A stretch of 64,000 bases of DNA from Apostichopus japonicus (GCF_037975245.1 NC_092577.1:29703898-29767897); one strand, 5' to 3'. Numbered from the stretch's first letter, positions 40,166 through 53,667 are shown. Made by a program: numbers and translations. Notes: generated from the letters alone by a model not told the origin.

Positions 40166-42200
40166 CAGATTAGGCTCCCTGGACATAGTTGCAGTAGGTA
40201 TATTTATATAATTCATTATTTCGAACTCAATCAAAATTCACCGCAACTTTCATTTCTCGAAGAAAGTCTTATTTCGGGTGTCGCAATCACAAACATCTGT
40301 TATGTTTAAAGGGAAGATAGGTGAGGGGAGATATGGGAGGGGAGAGAGGGGAGGGATGGGAGGGAGGGGAGACATTGGTGGTAGAGCCAATTGTAAGATT
40401 TACCAGTCGCACCATTTTCCACTCTAGGCTTACCAACTTACTGTTTTTTGTGTGTCATGGTGGGATGGGGGGGGGGGGGTTGGGGAGGACAAGGGAGAGT
40501 TGTGACGGGAGATGTTTGGAACTTCCAAGCATTCTCCTTTCTTGTTTAGTGATCTGCAGTTTCCCTAAGCTGGATTGAAGTGCTTAATATTTAATAATAC
40601 TTAATATTTAATTAATTTAATTAAAATTCTTTATCATGCTTCCTATATTTAACTTTTTTCCCTAAAAAGGACTGAATCCAAAATGAATTTTAATGAGCAA
40701 TATAATAGTTTATCTCTTTTTCGTAGCATAACAGCTGCCCTTCCGATCATCACGTGTATATAACTCAAGAATACAGACAATAATAAGTAAGTTGGCCTGA
40801 CGTTTCGATCCTAGCAGGATCTTCTTCAGAGGCTAAATGACAAGTTCAAGAGGCTAAATGACACTTGTCATTTAGCCTCTGAAGAAGATCCTGCTAGGAT
40901 CGAAACGTCAGGCCAACTTACATTTACACATTCTATTACACAGGCTCTCTAGTGGATAAGCAGTTTGCTTAATACGTTGTAATATATAATAATAATAAAC
41001 TACTCTTTGGTTCGAAGTTGTAAACGTAACATTTCAAACATGCTTGTAGGCTTTTTTTTTTTTTTTTTTTTGCTCTAAGGTTTGGCTTAAGTAGCTTTGG
41101 CTAGTAAATCTATCAAAAACCTCTCGGTGATTAAGGTTTCATGACCGTTGGTGAACAAAAAGTTACTTTGCTGCAGTCTACAAAAGATTACCTCTTAAAT
41201 GTTCAATGATTCAAGGAGATAAAGTTAATATACGCTATATCTCTTTTAATCAGAAGTCATAAATGATAGACGAAAGAACTGCTTCCGATCCATTACACCT
41301 CAAAAGGAGGTATAAAGCTTTTCTTGAAAAGAGAGATTTTTATGTTCTTGCAAAGAGGTTTAAAAGAAAGAAAAATATTGAAGAAAAAAAAATAAATAGA
41401 AATACGAGGAAGGTTGTATTCTCAGCGGAGATTTACAAGCTTCCGAAATGTTTCCTGGATTAGTAAAACACGGTTGAATCTACGAAATGACATTAGGAAA
41501 ATCATTAGTAGAACTATATAGGCTTATAGTTATCATGAAGTCAAAAGACGCCAACGCCAACGCCAACTTCACACGTATATACTTAATATGCATAGGTCAT
41601 ACATGATGTGCTTGTAATTAAAATAGTGCGGGTTTAATATTGAAGAAAAAAACAATCAAATCTGATCGATTCTTCCTATTTGATTTTTTTGTTTGAGGGG
41701 GCGGAGGGGGGGGGTGACAACCTAATGCCATAGACGCAAGACCTAACATCAACCCACTTCCTCAGCGCCACGAAAGGCGAAAGTTGAACGCCAGCCCATT
41801 AGAATATGCGAAACGTGGCAATCTATTTGCCTAACGGCCACGAGGTACAAGTAACTGAATATCAGCCCAGGGCAAGTGCAACAAACCCTCCAAAGCGCCC
41901 CACTTCATGAATATGTTGTTTTTTCTTTACTGAAACGTATCCTTTGCAATTTTTGTAAGCACGAATTGCCAATTCGTTGCAAAAAAAAAGGATTTTATTT
42001 AGATGTACTCGAATAAGTGTATATACAGAAAGAGCAGAGATAAAGATTTGTCGGAAAGATTTGAGGTAACATTTGCCTCCCTGGAATTTCCCCCATGAAA
42101 TCGAAATGACATGTCCCACTGCCCCTCGAAATTTTAACCCCCTCACTATTCTTCGCCCTCGAGTGGACCCTGTTCCGCCGTTGTTGCTTCAGCTCAATTC
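40166..42200. other. Intergenic, PLE palindrome only
   Basis: Outside the 40787-40921 palindrome, short frames at 41263 and 41862 lack support; poly(T) at 41050. Confidence 0.5.
40787..40921. repeat. Perfect 59-bp inverted repeat from PLE family-2 termini
   Basis: Left arm 40787-40845, 17-nt spacer, right arm 40863-40921, identical by eye. Each arm contains GCCTCTGAAGA, the hairpin GATCC-TGCTA-GGATC, then GAAACGTCAGGCCAACTTAC, a terminus typical of Penelope-like elements. The same unit occurs singly at 58.36 kb. Confidence 0.92.
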
Positions 42201-42204
42201 CTCC

Positions 42205-42430
<226 letters not shown>

Positions 42431-44880
42431 TTTGAGGTTAAAAGAAAAATGTTTTTTGTCCCTTTTTTCACCTCTTGTATTGTCAAATTCATCAATTTTG
42501 TACAAACGATAACCATATATACATGCAATAATGAGCTTAAACAGAGATAACAAAACAAATATACACAAGTTCAAAACTCAATTCCCAAAGACTATACTGT
42601 ATACAACGGCATATACTGTATAATAATTGATAATAAATAAACTGATTATAAAAGCAAAGACTTGGTACAGCTTCTCATAATGAAAGAAACGCTTATTTTT
42701 TACTTTTCTTTGAAATTAACTTTTCAACTTCTAACAACTTAGAATTTCAGTTTATAAGAGAACTCCTCTATATAGTTGGAATCATTTTCAAGTTTGCTAA
42801 CATTGGAAAATATAATACTTTGCGTGAACAAAATCTAATTTTTGGTACAATTATCATTAAAAATTACCAGAAACATTTAACATTTAGGCCTGCACAAAGG
42901 AAGATTGCAGTGAGTGACAAACTATATAACCCCACTTTGAACTCTAAACATCTTGAAAACCGGAATCGCTATTTAGAGACGCTATTTAGAGACATTACCA
43001 AATGCTCAAATTTGCTATTTCTGCTTGGCACAAGATATACAAAAGAACACAATTCTTCGTTAACTAAGTCAAGAAATTTGGAGCCAAAAATAGTCATTGC
43101 ATTGCGGATGTGAGAATCGGCAGTTACTCAACAAAGGTAGCCGGATACCGTTCAGTGCACAACTTATATATACGGCTCGATATTTGATTTGAAACGTATA
43201 TACGTACATAATATTGGTAAGGAAATGCATGATGCAATATATACGCATGCACAGTTACAAAACTATCATAGAATAACGGTAATAGCATGACGAATATTCT
43301 TCCTTAGATTGTAGATAAAACTATACATTTATAACTTTCAAGGAAGAAAAACAAAAGATATTTAGTTAACTTTGCCATTATTACAATTGTTTCATCATTA
43401 ACTGCTATATAGCGCAAGGTACATGTAAGGAAGGAAATAAACGTTGACAAAGTTAGTTAATTTCATAATGAGTTTATCCGATCGGGTTTGCGATGACTTT
43501 GTCCGACTATCTAAATTTGGAACATTTCGAAATAAATTTCATGCTATTCTCTCTATATGGTAATGCTTGTCGTTGCTCCGTCTGCAAGCCATCTTATGAT
43601 CGGGGGTGGGGGGTGGGTTGGCTGGAGGTCGATCCTCGGGGAAAAGAGGGGTCAGTCGGCTCTTCAACGTCTAAACCTAGTGGGGAGGGGGGGGGAGTAT
43701 GATGTTTGCCCCCTCCACTAATTGCAATTGCTGGCAGATTCATGATAAATAAAACAATAGATAACCGTATACGATTATATATAGCCACGGTACCTTTACT
43801 AAGCTGGGATTGGAACCTTGCATATATCCGGCCGGACTTGAGAAAAGGATTTTAATGTTATTCTTTAATTTTTGTATATTAGTTTTATTAAAATTGACAA
43901 ATTCTATGAAACTTGAGAAATAATTTCTACTGCACAATATCGTTTACCAGAATTATATTAACGTTTACAAATAGCTGATCGATATTTCTTCAAACTATGC
44001 AAATGCATAAAACTATTTTGCTGCAAGGAAACATGGGGTAGGTAGGGGTGGGGAAGGGGGTGATGGATTACAAAGAGGAGGTACAGTTTTACTGCCCAAT
44101 TTGTGTCTGTTTAGATCTAGTGCAGTTTGTTTTTCATTTATATCTTGTTTCGTCAAGATTGCCTCTCAGAATGATAGATAATACCACTCTATCCAGATTG
44201 AAAATTCATAATGAATATTTATTGTTTCGATTTAAATATTTATAAGATAGGCCGGCCTACATGTGTAAAAATGGTATCTTAGTAGATTATTTCTATATAT
44301 AGTTGTCAATTCAAGCAGCGAACTTTAATGTGTTTGAGCTCAAATCATATTTGGTCTAGATGCATCCTTATGACGTCAGAGAAAGTCTGCTGCAGATAAA
44401 TTTTTAATAAAGGTTTAAATGATCATTTTCACTCTATGCGAGATATTTTTCTGTTTATCGTCCCCACCCCTCCCCCCTTTCACCCCACCCTTTGTGTTTT
44501 AAGTTTAAAATAAAAGATAATTCGTTAGTCTGTATCCTGTGAGTTTGTGATCAGGTAGGTATATATGCAGCTTCGTTGAAATGATGCGATTCTCATTGAA
44601 CAAAACAAGACAGAGTGCAGGCTGGAATCAATTCTGGCCAGACCATCATCGCATCATACCCGAAAATATTTAAAATAACGTGACTTTTAGTCAAGAAATA
44701 TGGCAACGCATCGCAAGCCACAACAAATCAAATGTTAGTGAAGGTTGTGAATTAGTGCACGGAAACCAACAGCATCGTTCATATACCACGACTCTGGCGG
44801 CGATTTTCAATGCTTTGAGTGGCAATCGCACACAAGTGACATCTGGACTGCCATATTAAGCGGTATTCACCAATAACATC
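42431..44880. other. Intergenic, nothing recognised
   Basis: AT-rich upstream region of the candidate secreted-peptide gene; a 97-codon frame at 42820-43113 is unassigned. Confidence 0.45.
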
Positions 44881-44886
44881 TTCCTG

Positions 44887-44894
44887 TATATAAG
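44887..44894 (+). promoter_or_regulatory. TATA box for the candidate secreted-peptide gene
   Basis: TATATAAG, followed by a GC-containing stretch, 137 nt before the ATG at 45031; transcription would begin near 44920. Confidence 0.35.
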
Positions 44895-45030
44895 CCCCGC
44901 CTATTTACTTTTCGATATAAGCTATTCCTTTCTCACGAGAGAGTATCAGACGCATATAACTGCTACCACTGACCGTTACAAGTTGCCTTAGAAGTTACAT
45001 GCTATTTTGTCCTACTGTGGACTGCATTTT

Positions 45031-47344
45031 ATGGTGGAAATCCGTCGTTATTTTTTTATTTTAGGAATATTGCTTCAACTGTTTGCGGAATATTTTAACG
45101 GTTTGGATAAGTGGCCAAAGGTGAGTTACACTTGTCATTACAATTCTGTTGGATTTCCAATTTGGGTGGAGGTGGGGTGGGTGAGGTGGGACCGGGTTAA
45201 TGGGAAGGGTGCGTTTGAGTAGTATGTAGTGGGGTTTTGTTTTGGGGGGGGGGGGGTTGCGCCAACACTTTTACCTATAAATATAAAAAAAAAATAGTAC
45301 AATACTTTCTTATGAATATCCTTGTATTATCGAGAACTTAGTGATTGATTATTTCGCTATCATTCTGTATATAGTTCCGCATATGTTTTTTCTCTTTTAT
45401 TATACTATATTTTTGTACACCATGAATTTAAAATGCTATAACCCTACGAGGGGTGGGTTTTTATTTTTTTTAGTCGTATAGTATTGTAGGCATCTGGCTT
45501 CATATTATAAGTTGAATGTAGTGAGGAGGATGGCGCGAGCGGACAGAACCGCGACAGAGTTGTAACTTACCAGACGAAGTCAATATCGTCATAATTGACA
45601 TCGACTTTTGTTTCGAATTATTATTTTTTGTTGTTGCAATTAGCACTTAAAAATGTTACCCCACCGGCCCCCACCCCCACCCCCCCGGATACATTCTTTA
45701 CTTTCGTATATCGTTGCATCAACTTTTCATAAAATGCACAATTGTTTCACCACATGTCTGTATAACTCATATACCACCCCCCCTCTCTCCCCCATGATCT
45801 ACCTCCCCTTCCCCCACTTCCAAGAAAAACTACAAATACTGGGTACTTCAAACGCAATGCGCTGCTGGAAATTATTACAAAAACTGACCGACCACCACCT
45901 TAGACCAGGGCTGATGAAGCCAGCCCTGATACTCCCACTACTCTACCTGTCTATACCACTTTTCCTCCTTTCAAACAAACCCATTGCTTCACCCTGTCAG
46001 TGGACCACAAATGTATAACCTTCCCCATCCCCACCCCACCCCACCCCTCCCCTCTGAACAGGTATAGCTGGCACAGGGCAAGTTGAAAGAGCGCCCCAGT
46101 ATTACCACCAACTGAGTTCAATCATAATCAGGATGTTGTTATGTTGGTATGTTGATATGTTGCTAAGAGCACTGTCCTCTCATTCAATGGGGTATCGGGA
46201 TTACACGGGAGTATTGTCAATGGATACAAAAATCTCCAACATTCCTTCATCGGCTTAGTCCAAGGCTTAATTAATGGAACGGAACATTCCAACGGCTTTA
46301 ATAACAAAGGTTATGAGTGTAATTAGGCTGGTGGTGGTGGTAAGGGTAGACAATGGGGGCCATGAGAGGATGTTGCACTCTGGACGCACCCCTGTCTCTC
46401 TTTCCTCCCGTGAAGGTCTATTTTGGTGAGATGAATAATATTGTGAAGTACGAGATAACTAAATAGAATTAGTATTGTGTTATAAGTATGTAGTGGTTTT
46501 GGAGAATAAATAAAGAGGGTGTAAGGGGGTCATGGTTGACTGAGATTGAAAGGTCGGGGGTTTTTTTTGGGGGGGGAGGTGGGTGGAGGTGGGAGGAAAT
46601 TACGAACATATACTATAGAAGTAGACGTTCGATGTTGTTAGTTTCCATTCATAATGAAAGTTGAGACATACTTCAATGTAGGTTGGGTGCAAATCCATAC
46701 ATAAAAACACCGAAGTACACGACCCGTCCCCCTCCCACCCCTCACATCTCCAACATATTAAGAACAAACTGAAAAATGCCACCAGTATTGAATTAAGATA
46801 TGTATATATATATATATATACACGAACGGATGTAAAATGCAGACCGCTGTTTAATTACCTCTGCTGTTGTTTACAGGTGACCTTTAAAAAGTTATTTTCA
46901 CATCTAATCGATAGACAAATAATTGAATCCACCTGTTTTAGAAGTTATCGAGTCAAAGCACATAAATTAATTAGGAAGTGGAATATTGATCAATGTTGAT
47001 AACATAACGAAGTCTGTTCTAAATACAAAATGGGCGCGAGTTTATAGGTCAACTTTTTGCGAAGATGATTGAAAGCCCATCAAAAACTGCAGACTGATGA
47101 GTTTTTGTCAAATACATCTGTTTTGGTATCCTAGATATTTTACTTCCTGTTGATTGGGGCAGTAACAGGAACGGATGTAAAATGCAGACCGCTGTTTAAT
47201 TACCTCTGCTGTTGTTTACAGGTGACCTTTAAAAAGTTATTTTCACATCTAATCGATAGACAAATAATTGAATCCACCTGTTTTAGAAGTTATCGAGTCA
47301 AAGCACATAAATTAATTAGGAAGTGGAATATTGATCAATGTTGA
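45031..47344 (+). CDS. Candidate small secreted cationic peptide gene (two exons, last exon duplicated)
   Basis: I do not recognise this family. Exon 1 (45031-45120) encodes 30 residues: MVEIRRYFFILGILLQLFAE is a good signal peptide, followed by YFNGLDKWPK and then a consensus donor AAG|GTGAGT in phase 0. About 1.75 kb downstream an acceptor (CCTCTGCTGTTGTTTACAG) opens, in the same phase, a 40-residue frame at 46877-46999 (VTFKKLFSHLIDRQIIESTC...NIDQC-stop). An almost identical second copy of this exon lies at 47222-47344. The spliced product is 70 residues and the mature part is Lys/Arg-rich with two Cys 20 residues apart, compatible with a disulfide-bonded peptide hormone or antimicrobial peptide. 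A TATA box lies about 140 nt upstream of the ATG. Against it: an upstream ATG at 44999 opens a short overlapping frame, the ATG context is weak, and no AATAAA follows. The start to end given here spans to the second terminal-exon copy. Confidence 0.4.
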
Positions 47345-47513
47345 TAACATAACGAAGTCTGTTCTAAATACAAAATGGGCGCGAGTTTATAGGTCAACTT
47401 TTGGCGAAGATGATTGAAAGCCCATCAAAAACTGCAGACTGATGAGTTTTTGTCAAATACATCTGTTTTGGTATCCTAGATATTTTACTTCCTGTTGATT
47501 GGGGCAGTAACAG
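46824..47513 (+). repeat. 345-bp tandem duplication, two near-identical copies
   Basis: Copies 46824-47168 and 47169-47513. By eye they differ at about one base (CTTTTTGCGAAG versus CTTTTGGCGAAG, near 47055 and 47400). Each carries an acceptor-like site and the 40-codon open frame of the candidate gene. The near-identity implies a very recent event or an assembly artefact. Confidence 0.92.
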
Positions 47514-47727
47514 GAACGCTCCATGTAAACAAAACGTTATGCAAAAACATTTCTTGCGTTTAGACCTTTCCTTTGGTTAAGTTTTAGTTTGTTTTTGTTG
47601 TTGCTTATGCCCGTAAAAGAATGATAGCGAATATGACGCATGTATATGAAACACGATGAGACATGCGCAGTATACACAATCCTCATATGAATGTTGTTTG
47701 TGAACTTTCACTCTGTTATTGTTTGAT

Positions 47728-47735
47728 ATAAAACT
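47728..47735 (+). promoter_or_regulatory. Possible TATA element of CRH-type gene A
   Basis: GATATAAAA about 450 nt upstream of the gene A ATG. It would fit a promoter if the 5' UTR is long or spliced to the acceptor-like site just before the ATG. No other strong TATA box lies between the 345-bp duplication and the gene. Confidence 0.25.
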
Positions 47736-48180
47736 GTTCAAAGCAAAACAAACCGCATTTAGAGTTTCCTCTAAGTTCTACGAAACCGTGCGGAACCTGT
47801 ATAGCAGCATACTAACAATTGGATTCGATTTGCGTTTGAAAACAAGTACACAGTTAAGTGGTATATTTACGTTGCTATGGTATAGCTCATATGCTATCGT
47901 TTGGCGCCAACGCGATCGACAACTTTGGCTGTTACAGGTTGCCAAGCACGAATATTATACATACAATTCTTCTTCCGGTACAGAATTATTATAAATGATT
48001 TTGTTCGAGTACATTCGAGGTACATTCTGAGATAGAATCTTGTCAAGAGCAGGTCGAATTGAGATCAGCATTATAAACACGGATGAGACAAGGAGAAAAA
48101 AGAAGAAGAAATTGGCATTAAAATACCAAACTTTTAAAAAAAAAAATTCGCTGGTTTTTATTTTCACAGATCTTTCGAAA

Positions 48181-50011
48181 ATGTTGCCGGAGTTGAAAAT
48201 ATGTGTGGTGATGGTGTTTCTTTCAGCGATTTTACTATGTTCATCAAACGCTATACCGATTAACACGAGAGAACGAGATATAGACGCCTTGCAAAGAATT
48301 ATCAGAAGACTGTTAAGTAGTCGAGATTTTCAAGATAGTTTACAAGACTCGAGACAGGTGCGGGACATCGAGGACCTCAATCTTTTAGGTGAGTATCATG
48401 ATAGACTCTTTTTTGTGACAAAAGTGAGCATGAAATCGATGGTCACCTCTTAATTTTACCTCACAGTTAAACGGTATTGGTAATTGTATTGGTGTATGTG
48501 TGTGATGTGTGTCTGTCTGTGTGTGCTTTTCTGTATTTTTTTGCAGAGATTTAAGCAGTTAATTTTGATCCATCTAAAATGCCTGCATGTGAGATAATTT
48601 TATAATGGTATAAGAATCCTCGATAGGAAGGTTGGCGGAAGCCTTTCCTTTTGTTAAAGCAATTTTCGTCGTTCCCATGTTTATTATTTAATCTCTATTG
48701 GAAATTTTGGGGAATTTTGATTTAGTCAACAGTTTATGTGCGTTCATTCAACTGGGGAAGGAGAGGGGAAGGGGGGAAATTGTAGAGGGGAAGGGTAGGG
48801 GGGATGTAGAGGGGTTGGCGGAGGACTACTGTACCGCTTCTTTCACACGCGCATACATACATTACAAAACATTGACAGAAGTCTTCGTCCAGATTTCTCA
48901 GTTTTCATTCAAAGTTAACTTTGAGTAAGAATGATTTTACTCAAATCTTGCTTCCCCACATTATATTAACGCAGAAGGCAAATTAAGACAGTTTAAAAGT
49001 AAATATTGTTTTTTTTTTATTTGCTGTTTGCAAAATAGAATTTACAATGTCATACTAATAACTTAGCCCCACCTCCCTAACCCGGCAGTCATATGATGTT
49101 ATTATCAATGAAATAACGTTCAGAATAGTTTCGTGGTGTCTCTAAGCAATTGTTGGTGATCTTATCCTCTGAATCACAAGTGAAACTTTGCTAATTCATC
49201 ATTGTAAATGTCATGAAGGTTAAAAATCCCTTAAGAAAAATCAGTGGTCTGAAGTCCTGAGGAAGAATTAGACGCCTATACACGTCATTCCTCTGTTAAC
49301 AATATTTGCCCAGAAGTTATGAATGGAATTCAGTATTTTCATTATTTTTCAATTTACTTATACACAAAAATGTTCCGCATAAATGCGCGCTACGTTTGTT
49401 TATATCATGCCCCCCCCCCCCCCACCGATTAACAATTTCGGTAAATGATGATAACAATTATAAATTATCTATAGGAAAACGACTCTATTTTAAATATTTT
49501 AAGGCGAAAACCACAAGGAAACTATTTTTGGATATCATCTACAGCGTGAAACCGAACATATATTGTTTTTCATTGGCACAAGTTAAGTTCATATACACAC
49601 GTTAAAATACTATGGACGCGGTCGTATTGAAATCGCACTACAAGAAACAAGACCATGTTGTATTAAGTTTCGGTTTTGTTAATACTATGGCGAATAAGTG
49701 CATCGATTTGAGAAGGTTTCAGCAATCATTGCGAACAAGGGTTATGGGAAGTTTTCAGCAACCAAAAAAAATAAATAAATAAATGAGAGAGAGGTGGAGA
49801 GAGAGAGGGTGAAAAATCAGAATAATATCTTTAAATCTATTTTGTGTTTTTTTTTCCCGCAGAACGTCAGAGACGTGGTGAATCACCTTTACGAGGAGTG
49901 GCGCTCGTCCCAATTGACAGTCTTAGAAGACAATACGAAGAAGAGCGCAGGCGTCGAGAACATGCACGAATGAATGCGCGTAATCAGAAATACTTTGCAT
50001 CCATCGGTTGA
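48181..50011 (+). CDS. CRH-like: CRH/DH44-type neuropeptide precursor, gene A (two coding exons)
   Basis: Coding exons are 48181-48388 and 49863-50011, joined by a phase-1 intron (donor AG|GTGAGT, acceptor TTTTTTTTCCCGCAG|AA), giving 118 residues. Residues 1-24 form a signal peptide (hydrophobic VVMVFLSAILLC, then SSNA|IP). A pro-region contains QRIIRRLLSS. Exon 2 starts E-RQRR, a proprotein-convertase site, followed by one peptide with VALVPIDSLRRQY, a basic helical middle and the end NQKYFASIG before the stop, so the terminal Gly should become an amide (...FASI-NH2). CRH, urocortin and insect DH44 peptides share this plan: LD-x-LR near the N-terminus and Asn-x-x-aromatic/aliphatic...Ile-NH2 at the end. 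It should be a secreted ligand of class B GPCRs. An in-frame extension upstream (48040-48180) is rejected because the signal peptide begins exactly at this ATG. A splice-acceptor-like TTTTTATTTTCACAG ends about 11 nt before the ATG, so a 5' UTR intron is possible. Family assignment is by motif reading, without a search. Confidence 0.88.
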
Positions 50012-50253
50012 GTTTTAAAGAAAGTGTAGTACTACTCACCAGACAGCGGATATACTGTACGGCGACCACATGGTTGAGAGTGATGTCATCATTAAGCTGA
50101 GAAAATGGGAAACGGAAATATTTCGTTTAGAAGGAGATGATCTGTTTGTTTGTTATTTTCTTCAAAAATTGCCAGTATGAATGTCCTTTTTACACAAACT
50201 CGCACAGACACCTATACAAAACTCCTGTAATCATACATATAGAAATATAGATA

Positions 50254-50259
50254 AATAAA
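50254..50259 (+). terminator. Polyadenylation signal AATAAA of CRH-type gene A
   Basis: AATAAA about 245 nt after the stop of gene A, the first canonical hexamer downstream, implying a 3' UTR of roughly 260 nt. Confidence 0.55.
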
Positions 50260-51712
50260 GGCCTACCTATGTGTTCATATTAGTTTTCAGTTATTCCTTT
50301 CCCGGGGGGGGGGGGAGGAATATATGCGAATGTGATGGCGCGTGTGACACATGCTTGTAAAACACAGTAACAGAAAAAGGGTTCATGGTGGATTAACTTC
50401 ATACTCGGTATGTGGATACTCGGTATGTTTTTCCGTGACGGTTATAGGTTAGTTGAGGTCAAACATAGGTCACAGTCTGAAAACATTGTAAGCACGATAA
50501 CTCAAAAAGATGACATCTTTGTTGAACATCGTATTCACCCTATTCAAATCGGTCATCTAAAGGTCACGTTAGGTCAACTGAAAACAGTGTAAAACAATGA
50601 AAATTCCAAAGTTAAAGCTTAACATTAATCTGTTGTTTCTTCGATGGTCTAATTTGAATATAGTTTGGTCCAACTTCAGTTCAGTTGAGTTTTGTGAAAG
50701 GGGTTTAATATATAATGTGTCTTCGACAGTACATATTAGTCAGCCGGGATAAGAAATCCGCTTCAAAGAGTTGTCACTCTTGTGTCATGAGTGGGTAACT
50801 TAAATTCACACTCAGATTGGCTCTTACCAGTTTTCACCCTCTGTGCTTCAAGGGTTCAACAGGTTATCATCACAGAATATCTCAGAATTGGATCAAAGGG
50901 ATCAACAGGTTGTTTTAAACGGTCTAGCAAAGATGGACTTATTCTCTATGATTTATACCAGATGACTTTGGCTTTTGGCAGTATGTTATGTCCGTTTGCT
51001 CATACGTAGAACATATGTGTCAATATATTACATAACGAAGACTGTACTTTTCTGGATATTTGAAACAGTTTGGAATACAATTCCTATACTGCAAAATCCT
51101 TACTAGTGAATTGATTGTTTGATGCCCACAAGTGACTAAGTGTTACAAATAAGAGCTGGAAATCTCCAATATTTTCTGATTCTCACTTATAATTCTTGGA
51201 CATAAATTTTAACTCACTTGCTCTACATTAGTCGGATAAATTAAGTGGGATTTTGCCTAGATTTGCTGTTGTTTTCATTCAAATTACCGACTTTTATCTG
51301 TGAATTAAAGTCAATAATTATACGTCTATTTTTTTCCCTCAACAAGGAAACAGAAATATTAATAGCAAGTTCTTTATGGAACGCCAATTATGCATGGATT
51401 TGGCACAAGCATCAAAGAGGCTATACGTATAGGCCGTATTCATGCGCACAATGTTTATATTTGTATTCAAATTGAATAATTTTATTTTTCATACTTCAGC
51501 CTTGCACTACACTCCTTTGTTTTTCTTCCTTTTTTTGATACTTTCTAATTTTATTTAGATTATACGATTACTGGTGTAAAACACGTTTTTCTTTCTACCT
51601 AAATGATATCGTGATGTTATGCAGCTTAATATTGTTCGTACGTTTTAATCCAGATATCTCGAGCGAGTATGTGTAATGGGGTTGTTGTTTCTTTCGTTTA
51701 TGTTCTGTATAT

Positions 51713-51713
51713 G

Positions 51714-51807
<94 letters not shown>

Positions 51808-51830
51808 TTTATGTATGTGTGTATATACGA
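51713..51830 (+). repeat. (TA)n array
   Basis: TA with TATGTATG interruptions. Confidence 0.95.
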
Positions 51831-53641
51831 ACCAAAATATCCTTGAGTGTTGGGCGATATAGAGAAAAAAGGGTCATAGACCAAAAATACCTTGCCCCAA
51901 CGTGTGTGGACAGTAACCATATAATTTGTAAGTACGAGATGTTATCAAGTCATTTAAATGGGTCGTTTCGTCACTTGGCGTCACAATTATTTTACGTCGT
52001 ATGTAACATTAGGCCATGAAGGCATGTTGTTTCCTCCATTACTTGTACGGTATAAAGGCCAGGCTTGTTACTTTCTAACGAGGAGAAGATGAGTATTATA
52101 TAAGTAGGTAATCCAGTGCAAAAATGTAAATTTGTTTTTGATTTCAGTGCCAGTATATTTCATTCACTACCATTATTTTCCTTCAAATATTTATATATTT
52201 ATTTAATTATCTATTTGATTCTTACTTTTTTTTCTGGCTTTACATACCCTCCTGGTTTGGACCATTGGCGGTACGGGCGGCAACCCTTTCCCCTCTATAG
52301 TTACTGTGAAGGTCCATTGAAAGCTAACGTTTGTTTTTGTATTTTTAAAATATTACAAAGGGGGCAAACGTCGCAGATTCATGGTAATAAATTACCATAT
52401 CTGTGTTAAATTTCATGAATATTCAACAGCTATCTGGTGTTGCTTATTTAAGGACCGTAATAAGATATCAAATGACGTCATTAAGATATGCATTCCAGGC
52501 GCGCATCTGTCAGATAAAGATGTCATTATTTTCTAACTTCCGGGAAGAAAAAACAAATTCGCCTCCTATAATTATTGTCATGAAATGTTATCAACATGTC
52601 AGTCTGAAGAATACCCACTAGTGTCTATTAATTGATATTTGATTGGTTGACACGTATACAAAGTTGTGACGTATACAAAGTTCTCAGTCTGTGTGGATTT
52701 TTATAAAGTTGGAGGTGTTCCTTATTTCATAAAGGGTAACACTTTTCAACTGTAACCCTTTTTCAAGGGTAACCCTTTTTCATAAATTAAGGGTAACACC
52801 ATATATCAATATTAATATGTCCAAAATGTCCTCATTCTTCTTATCTATACATATCCAGTTATTTATTGTGCGTCAAACAAGTACTGTATGGTATTCAGTT
52901 TGCACGGAGTTTCTTCTAGTTTTCTACATGTGTGCTTGCCAAAAAAAAAAATTGGCCATGGATTCTGTGCAATGGACCCTTTAAAAATACCTTTTAATAA
53001 CATTAGCCTTTTAATTATTGTATTGCGTTCTATATTTAATAAATTTATTTTTCACAACATACACAAGCCATACAAAATCTTGCCTTTTTTTGTGTGTGTT
53101 TTCTTGACTACAGCTGTCAAAAAAAGAAATCATTGCCATTTGGGAAATGGACATTGTTAGGATAATCGCTTGGTATAATATGCCCGTGAGATGTCATTAA
53201 GGGGGTGCAGGCCATTCTTCCCCCACCCACTCGCCCCTCACCGACCTCCATCTTCAGTCGGGGGAGGGACGTCCAATCGGGGAATTTGTTCTTCAAAATG
53301 CAAAATTATTTATTAGAACAACGTTGCGTTAAGACCTAAACTATGGACCAAACTATGGACCAAAATGATAGTCTAAGTATTATTCACCAGTTGACCTCTT
53401 TCTGATTATTTTCTGGGCTTGGATCACCCCCACCCCCCTCTCCCACATGCTAAAGGTCTCCAACGAACCCACAACTACACCCTTTCATCCTAACATTTGT
53501 GACCCGTCTACATCACGTCCATAAAGGTTCATGTAAACTCAATGAGGGAAATTGCGAATTTCTCTTTCCGCCCCTTCCCTCCCCTCCCCACGCATTTGAA
53601 ATCCTGCTGATTATTTCGTAATTTTGTTAAGGATATTAAAC

Positions 53642-53667
53642 CAGGGAGTTTCCATAACAACTCCCTG
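53642..53667. mobile_element. Ultrashort palindromic insertion, copy 5 (26 bp)
   Basis: CAGGGAGTT...AACTCCCTG, near-identical to copy 2. Flanks ATTAAAC and ATTAAGA match at 5 of 7 positions. Confidence 0.6.

Noticed and set aside
42820-43113. 97-residue open frame
   Set aside because: No ATG at its start, no domain, no splice or promoter support.
45906-45928. CAGGGCTG...CAGCCCTG hairpin similar to the ultrashort insertions
   Set aside because: Flanks CTTAGAC and ATACTCC show no direct repeat, and the ends lack the GGAG core.
48040-48180. N-terminal extension of CRH-type gene A
   Set aside because: Lys-rich stretch ahead of a signal peptide and containing an acceptor-like site; a secreted precursor should start at 48181.
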